From Baffinella frigidus (Eukaryota; Cryptophyceae; Cryptomonadales; Baffinellaceae): a stretch of 17,224 bases of DNA. The stretch covers positions 221,405-238,628 of the forward strand of contig MU646640.1 in the NCBI GenBank assembly GCA_026770585.1, written 5' to 3'. Below are positions 9,101-13,562 of this stretch, in pieces (the first letter of the stretch is position 1; each line of letters opens with the position of its first letter). A program made the translations under genes and the position numbers. The notes beneath the pieces are model-generated. The model worked only from the letters and a program-made list of their open reading frames with translations, was not told the DNA's origin and did no database searches.

Positions 9101-12100
9101 GTTTAATTTAAAAGAAAATGGATCCCTATTTGTTCATACGAGTTGGACGAAGGTTAATTAGGGCCCTAAGTAAATTTAATTAGGGCCAGAATCCGGTTTG
9201 ATAGGCCATTTTCTTTTAAATTAAACATGTTCCCGGATGAGCACTGCAGGGATAGTGACGTGCACGAAGGGGTGCATGTCACTAGTTGCTTTACACTCTC
9301 AGTCTTTTGGGAGAGCCCGGGCGCTTCCCCGCTCCAAAGATGACGGATTGGTAGCGCAGCCCCAGCATGTCAAGTCGAGAATAGTGTGAGAGTCAACCAA
9401 AGTGGGGCAGAGATGGGGTGTACCAGCACATTCCCGTGGAGTTATCCAACGGCGCGTCACCGACACACTGCAGGGCAGTTGCGCCCATCCGCACGAAGGG
9501 GTGCATGTCGCGCCCGAAAACGTACCTGCTTAACCGACTATTGTTAAGTTGACCGTTCTGGTGTCCCGGTACAAATCCGTCAACTGTGGAGGAAAAAGTA
9601 GCCCCACGCAATGAAGGGAAGTTGCGCCCATCCACACGAAAGGGTGCATATCCCGCCCGAATACATATCTGTTATGCGATCAATGCGCGACCTGGCAGGT
9701 CACACGCGGGAATTTGCGTGAGGTTAATTCCGAGATTCTTTCCCAAGAAACACGCCAAAATTCCGTAATTGGAGCTATTGACATGCGCATTACTGTTTCA
9801 GTTATACCAGGAACGACTTTTAAAAGGAGGTGCACGTCGCCGACTCAATGTAAAGACTCAATGTAAAGCGGTGACCCCTACCTATGCCGCCGCAGGCTAG
9901 CCAGTTGCTTTACAGCGAGTCGGCGCAGGCTAGCTTGTCGTTGACCGACTATTGATAAGTTGACATGCTGGGTTCGCGGTACAAATTCGTCAACTTTGGA
10001 GCGAAAAACGTACCCCGGGAAGGGGAAGGCGACATAGCTCTTCATGCTGAGGCTCAGTTTGTCGTAGACCCCAAATAGCTCCTGTTAGGGTGTAGGGTGT
10101 AGGGTGTAGGGGTTAGGGTTTCGGGTTTCGGGTGTATCAGAATTAACTTTACGCGATATAGCTCTGCATGCACAGGCTCGGCTTGTCAACTTAACAGCTC
10201 CTGTCCTGATAAAATATGTGAGGAATTGTTTGGCTGCGACTTGGTACAAAATTTAACCCCGCCGAGTATTCATAATGAATACGATTTTGGTGTATCGTAA
10301 GGGTATAAATAAGACAGTCGTCTATCTAGACTTTATCCAGAGCCTCAAGATACACCAGAACCGGATCGGAGATCCCCGAAATCGTATTCATCATGAATAT
10401 TCGTCCGGGTGAAATCTACCATGTACCCCTGTAAAACACCCCAAATTATTTGTAAAACGTCTAGCCTTCTCAAAGTTATTAGCAGGCAACTTTTGACCTT
10501 CACTCAAGTCCCCCTCTAGCGTGCGCTTTTTAAATCACGCCAGAAGCTCACGCTAGAGGGTTGAGAGTTTTGGCTCAGGGCTTCTCAGGGCTTGGGGTTT
10601 GAGTGTTCCACGAGGTCTCATGATTCAGCGGCGCTGAAAATCCCGAGCTTCCCCACAAGCTCGTGCATCCCATAAGTTGACATGCTGTGTACGCAGACCC
10701 AGAATGTCAACTTATGAGGTCGACTCCGGGGGCCTCGGGGTGACCGACGATTCATAAGTTGACATGCTGAGTCTGCGGTACACATCCGTCAACTTTGGAG
10801 CGGAAATGCATCACCTGATGCAGCGGCGCCCCGAGCTTGACGACCAGCTCGTGCATCCCGGTCGCCTCCGGGAGCCACACCTGCTTTCGGGTTTCGGGTT
10901 TCGGGTTTGCGGTTGAGGGTTTGGGGTTTGGGGTTTAGGGTTTGGGGTTTGGGGTTTGGGGTTTGGGGTTTAGGGTTTGGGGTTTGGGGTTTGGGGGTTG
11001 AGGTTTAGGGTTTAAGGGTTTAGGGTTTGGGGTTAACGCGGTGCTTCTTCAACGCCGCAATCTGCTCCGGCCCCGTGCCCTCTCTCTCGCCCTCGACGGT
11101 GAGCGGGAGAGTCAGCGCTTGGAGCGTCTCCCCATCCAGCGTAATTTCCGCGCGCACCTGCTCCCGTTTGTCAAAAGTTGACGGATTTGTACCGGAAACC
11201 GGGTATGTGAACTTATGAATAGTCCGTCAGGAGCACCTCCCCATCCAGCGTCATTTCCGCGCGCATCTGGCCACGCCGGGCATCAGTGCGAATGTCAAAG
11301 GTGTTTTAATCCGGGGAAATGTTTAATTTCAAAGAAAATGAATCCCTATTTGTGCATAGGAGTTGGCGAATGTCAAAGGTGTTTTAATCCGGGGAGTGCG
11401 AATGTCAAAGGTGTTTTAATCCGGGGAAATGTTTAATTTCAAAGAAAATGAATCCCTATTTGTGCATAGGAGTTGGCCGAAGGTTAATAAGGGCCCTAAG
11501 TAAATCTAATTAGGGACATAATCCGGTTTGATAGGCCATTTTATTTTTAATTAAACATGTTCCTGGATGAGTTTCGCGCTGGTGTTTCGTGGTACAAATG
11601 AGACATTATTGCAGCGGCAAAGGGCTCCAATTCCTAGACTTCTCGCGTGTTTCCCGGGTGAGCGGGAGGGTGGGCGACTGCAGCGCCTGTCAAAAGTTGA
11701 CGGATTCGTACCGGAAACCTAGCATGTCAACTTGTGGATAGTATGTCAAGAGCGCCTCCCCATCCAGCGTGATTTCCGCGCGCACCTACGCCCGTTGTCA
11801 AAAGTTGACAGATTTTTACGCGCGCTATAATACATGCACGCGCTCTACAATACTTTATACGCGCTCTACAATACTTGTATAGGCGCTAAAATACATGTAC
11901 GCTCTCTATAATACTTATACGCGCTCTACAATACTTCATGCGCGCTCTACAATACATGTACGCGGGCTACAATACATGCACGCACCTGCTCCCAGGTGTC
12001 CCCGCCCGCGTGCGAGAGCACGGAGATCTCGTTGACGATCGCGTTGTTCGTCTCCGCGGTGTCACTTTCCTCCACCTGCATCCCGAAAGCCAGCGTTAGA

Positions 12101-13520
12101 GGAGGACTGGTTTGGACGCGATTCTGGTACACACGTCTACAATCAGAATTTTAAAAGGGTTGTGAAGCCATGCATGGTAAGGTGTGCACCTCATTGGTCA
12201 AAAATTCAGGACGCAACGGTTCATTTCGTGGTACTAAAAATGGTACGTAGCCACCATTGATTTATGAATAGTCCGGCAAGAGCAACTTACAAAATTGGTA
12301 CGTAGCCACCATCGATTTCGCAGCTCCTCGTCCTTTCCACGTCCGATCCGAATACAAAATTTCGGATCCGGGTACAACATCTAAAATAAGACTTGTATCT
12401 GAAATTCTGAGTTACGACCTGGCGTGGTCTGGTACAATTTAAAAAAATGAGACTCTACAGTACAGCCGCAATGTACATCTACAAAACACCCTCAATGTAC
12501 ATATACAGTCCAATTCCTGGAAGCCGTCGGAAACGATTAGATTCACCACTCGAGGCTGGAAGAGGGAGCATTTTAAATGTGGGGTTGTAACCATTTGTAC
12601 CAGTCACGGGCGGGGCTACGCGATATGTGTGCGAAAATTACTGCACAGCGGTCCACTTGTCAAGGACTTGTAAAGTTAAAACTTGTAAAATACTCACATT
12701 TCTAGCCTCGAGTGTTTGGGGTTCGTCGTGGTAGGCTGTATCCCTCAAGTGGCGATGCGGTCAAATTTGACCGCCAAGAGGACCCAGGCAGGTCCTAGGG
12801 CCCTACGGTAGGGCGTATGAGCGCCACTTAAGGGATCCACGCCAGGCCGTTGGGTGGGGTATTCGGTGCGCGTACTTGGAACCATTAGCGCTTTCTTGGA
12901 GCAGTTTTCTTCTAAAAATTGACTTTTGAATACCGGTTCGCCCTGACAAATTGACTTTGAATACCCCCCCCAAGAGCCCTGCGTGGTATGGTCTAAACCT
13001 GGAGGCGGAAGCAGCGGGCGCCAGCCAGCGGCGCAAACTCCAGCGAGACCTCCACCGTGCCACCCTGGGTTAGGGTTTCGGGTTTCGGGTTTCGAGTTTC
13101 GGGTTTCGGGTTTTGGGTTTCGGGTGTCGGGTTTAGGGTTGCCCATGTCCAAGGGTTAGTGTTACCCGTGTTTAGGGTTTGGGGTTTGGGGTTTAGGGTT
13201 TATGGCATAGGGTTTAGGATTTAGGGTGTGGGTTTTGGGGTTTAGGGTTCAGGGTTTAGGGGTTAGGGGTTAGGGGTTAGGGTTTAGGGTTTAGGGGTTG
13301 ACAGCGACAGAGACCCCCACCCCTTGAATATTGAGGTTTTGAGGTCTGAGGGTTTAGGGTAGGTTTTAGGGGTTAGGGGTTAGGGGTTGGGGTTTGGGGT
13401 TTAGGGGTTAGGGGTTAGGGGTTAGGGGTTATAGTTGGAACCTGGACAGAGACACCCACCCCGTCCTCGCGCACCACAACCTCCTGCTGCTCGCTGCCCA
13501 GCTCTGGAACCGCCTCCCAC

Positions 13521-13562
<42 letters not shown>

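Larger units (their letters stand above)
8237..9670 (-). repeat. Five incomplete copies of exon 12
   Basis: Copies: 9612-9669 (5' and middle part), 9041-9087 plus 9242-9280 (split by D2), 8756-8791 (middle only), 8384-8478 (nearly full, with a 10-base tandem insertion that shifts the frame) and 8237-8262 (3' end with donor). Shared core: GCGCCCATCCGCAC on plus. They lie on both sides of intact exon 12, with C2 and H-type elements between. Confidence 0.78.
11238..11788 (-). repeat. Two partial copies of the 5' end of exon 9
   Basis: 11238-11262 (after CGTGGCCAG) and 11760-11788 (after GGGCGTAG) read the equivalent of xRAEITLDGE (the first has M at positions 1 and 5). Unlike most cassettes here they copy an acceptor side rather than a donor side. 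Confidence 0.7.
12076..12998 (-). other. Gene 1 intron 7
   Basis: 923 bases holding repeat L, element A2 and a foldback with arms 12741-12754 and 12821-12834 (TCCCTCAAGTGGCG and its mirror with one change). That foldback contains an 18-base perfect palindrome centred on AAATTT (12757-12774). It also has two TTGACTTTTGAATACC-like motifs (12920-12967). There is no long telomere-like tract. Confidence 0.55.

Noticed and set aside
11819-11985. CRISPR-like array
   Set aside because: Units of 18 to 22 bases are contiguous without spacers, in a eukaryotic intron; it is a minisatellite.
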